Below are positions 6,858 through 7,916 of a stretch of DNA of 7,916 nucleotides, piece by piece. The notes beneath the pieces were generated by a model that ran no database searches, was not told the origin of the DNA, and saw only the letters and a list, made by a program, of their open reading frames with translations. The stretch covers positions 1 through 7,916 of the forward strand of contig JAMONI010000290.1 in the NCBI GenBank assembly GCA_027065935.1. The letters run 5' to 3'. Position 1 is the stretch's first letter; every line of letters begins with the position of its first letter. A program made the position numbers and the translations under genes. Source of the stretch: Flavobacteriales bacterium. GTDB lineage: Bacteria > Bacteroidota > Bacteroidia > Flavobacteriales > Flavobacteriaceae.

Positions 6858-7702
6858 AATAACATCACGCTTGTTATGCCTATAAATATAATCCACTTAT
6901 ACAGATTTTTGAGCAAGCTTAAGGATTTTTTTCGACGAAACAAATACAAAATTCCGAACAATTGTAAAAGTGTGACCATGAAAAATAATATGGTAAAATA
7001 TAGATTATCGACGGAAAATACGATAAATAATGAAATGGCCGTAGCCAATATCGACAGGAAGAAGACAATTTGAAATGCGATTCCGGGATGAATAATGCCC
7101 AACGTATGATAGCCCGAACGGCGATCGCCTTTGCGATCCAATAAATCTTTGACCAGCTCTCGATTCAAATTGACGCAAAATATCAACATTCCGAGCATCC
7201 CTATGATTTCGGCGTAATAGGGAAGTATGTCGAAGAAAAATAAAAACTGCACCACCGAAAGCATGCTTAATGCGGCTACCACTATATTGCCGATAAAGGG
7301 CGCTTGCTTTAACGAGCGGTTGTAATTCGTCAATAAAATCACTACGGAGGCAAAGTAAAATATCCACCCGTTGCGGTTGATTTGATGAAGGAAAAGGTAT
7401 GCAATCACAAGTCCGGTTGCGTAAAAAAAATACGGCAGTAGCCGTGCCGACCCGGTTCCGGTTTCAAGGTAAAAATTAGTTTTACGGTTGAAGCGATCCG
7501 TTTGTAAATCGAACAAATCGTTTTCGAGATTTCCTCCGGCCATAATCAGTAAGGTGGAAACAAGTAATAATGCGAATGTTTGAAAATCGACATGGGGAAT
7601 AATTTTCAGATAAACGATGATGTAGAAAAACAGGACGAGAAACAGATTGACAATTCTAATGCCTTTGAGCAATCCTGAGATACTTTTCGGGTTTAAAACC
7701 AC
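6854..7702 (-). CDS. UbiA superfamily membrane prenyltransferase (possible geranylgeranylglycerol-phosphate geranylgeranyltransferase)
   Basis: This 282-residue, very hydrophobic protein has about eight or nine membrane segments. Both Asp-rich motifs of UbiA prenyltransferases are intact: NDLFDLQTD (61-69, followed by RFNR) and DLLDRKGD (186-193, followed by GYHTLG). These bind the Mg-diphosphate of the prenyl donor. The YNRSLK segment (127-132) is also typical. The pattern fits the branch annotated in Bacteroidota as digeranylgeranylglyceryl-phosphate synthase-like, but menaquinone- or heme-type prenylation cannot be excluded from motifs. The start is GTG at 7702. An in-frame stop lies 27 bases upstream with no other start codon between, and the first internal Met is residue 54, inside the first motif region, so GTG is the only sensible start. 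It overlaps the kdsC-like gene by 10 bases and maf by 4, so it is cotranscribed with both. Confidence 0.85.
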   Translation of the reverse strand: MVLNPKSISGLLKGIRIVNLFLVLFFYIIVYLKIIPHVDFQTFALLLVSTLLIMAGGNLENDLFDLQTDRFNRKTNFYLETGTGSARLLPYFFYATGLVIAYLFLHQINRNGWIFYFASVVILLTNYNRSLKQAPFIGNIVVAALSMLSVVQFLFFFDILPYYAEIIGMLGMLIFCVNLNRELVKDLLDRKGDRRSGYHTLGIIHPGIAFQIVFFLSILATAISLFIVFSVDNLYFTILFFMVTLLQLFGILYLFRRKKSLSLLKNLYKWIIFIGITSVMLL

Positions 7703-7916
7703 TTGTTTTGAATTTTCAAGACTTTTTCAATCAAATCGCGCACGCAACCTTGACCGCCTTTGTAGGGCGAGATGTAGTTCGCTATGGCTTTGACTTCGCG
7801 CACGGCATCGGCGGGGCAGGCGGCAAATCCGCTCATTTGCATGGGTTCGATATCGGGAATGTCATCGCCCATATAAGCGACATCATCCCGTTGTAAACGG
7901 TTATGTTGTAAAAAAT
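7693..7916 (-). CDS. kdsC: KdsC-like HAD phosphatase, 3-deoxy-D-manno-octulosonate 8-phosphate phosphatase (C-terminal part)
   Basis: Only the last 73 residues are in the window; the start is beyond the right edge. The frame contains the HAD motif IV region YMGDDIPDIEPM, with the Asp pair that holds Mg, then GFAACPADAV and the ending GGQGCVRDLIEKVL. This CPADA...GG.G.VR pattern is characteristic of KdsC tetramers, in which the C-terminal tail reaches a neighbouring active site. KdsC removes phosphate from Kdo 8-phosphate in lipopolysaccharide core synthesis in the cytosol. The related CMP-sialate or N-acylneuraminate cytidylyltransferase-linked HADs share this tail, so the substrate is likely but not certain. 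The stop at 7693-7695 lies inside the start of the prenyltransferase gene. Confidence 0.85.
   Translation of the reverse strand, partial: FLQHNRLQRDDVAYMGDDIPDIEPMQMSGFAACPADAVREVKAIANYISPYKGGQGCVRDLIEKVLKIQNKWF

Noticed and set aside
6858..6896. Upstream ATG that would lengthen Maf by 13 residues
   Set aside because: The ATGA overlap at 6854-6857 and the usual Maf length favour the shorter form.

Overview
The window looks like chromosomal sequence from a member of the Bacteroidota, most likely a gut-type Bacteroidales. This is inferred from three things. The two clearest promoters match the Bacteroidetes -7 element TAnnTTTG exactly. Most starts lack a Shine-Dalgarno sequence. The gene content is also typical: a BtuB/BtuG corrinoid-uptake pair, a KdsC-UbiA-Maf cluster, and a RibB with a degenerate C-terminal half. 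Every gene I can support lies on the minus strand, so transcription runs from high to low coordinates. There is no gene-free stretch over 300 bases, and I see no tRNA, rRNA, CRISPR array, insertion sequence or phage gene.

From the right edge, in order of transcription: (1) the C-terminal part of a KdsC-like HAD phosphatase (7693-7916, cut by the window) overlaps a UbiA-type membrane prenyltransferase (6854-7702, GTG start), which overlaps a Maf nucleotide pyrophosphatase (6282-6857, ATGA overlap). These three form a tight operon. (2) A perfect -7 box (6249-6256) precedes a full cobalamin riboswitch (6082-6248) and a downstream hairpin with GGAGG in its loop (6047-6067). This leader controls a BtuB-like TonB-dependent receptor (4201-6039) and an overlapping BtuG-like surface beta-propeller lipoprotein (3126-4220), and the unit ends at an intrinsic terminator (3072-3104). 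(3) A second perfect -7 box (3041-3048) drives a RibB with an inactive-looking GTP cyclohydrolase II domain (1891-3036) and, 6 bases on, an M42 zinc aminopeptidase (799-1884). (4) A secreted tyrosine-rich repeat protein (1-720) begins at 720 and runs off the left edge.

The cobalamin unit is the best-understood part. B12 bound to the leader should reduce translation of btuB. The receptor and lipoprotein together would capture corrinoids at the cell surface and import them into the periplasm. The riboflavin gene makes the four-carbon precursor only, so its organism should need a separate GTP cyclohydrolase II elsewhere. The KdsC-UbiA-Maf cluster joins Kdo synthesis for lipopolysaccharide with an isoprenoid transfer of unproven product and a nucleotide house-cleaning enzyme.

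I found no clearly undescribed system. The items most worth a second look are the RibB degenerate domain, a possibly leaderless ribB transcript, the riboswitch expression platform, and the UbiA product.
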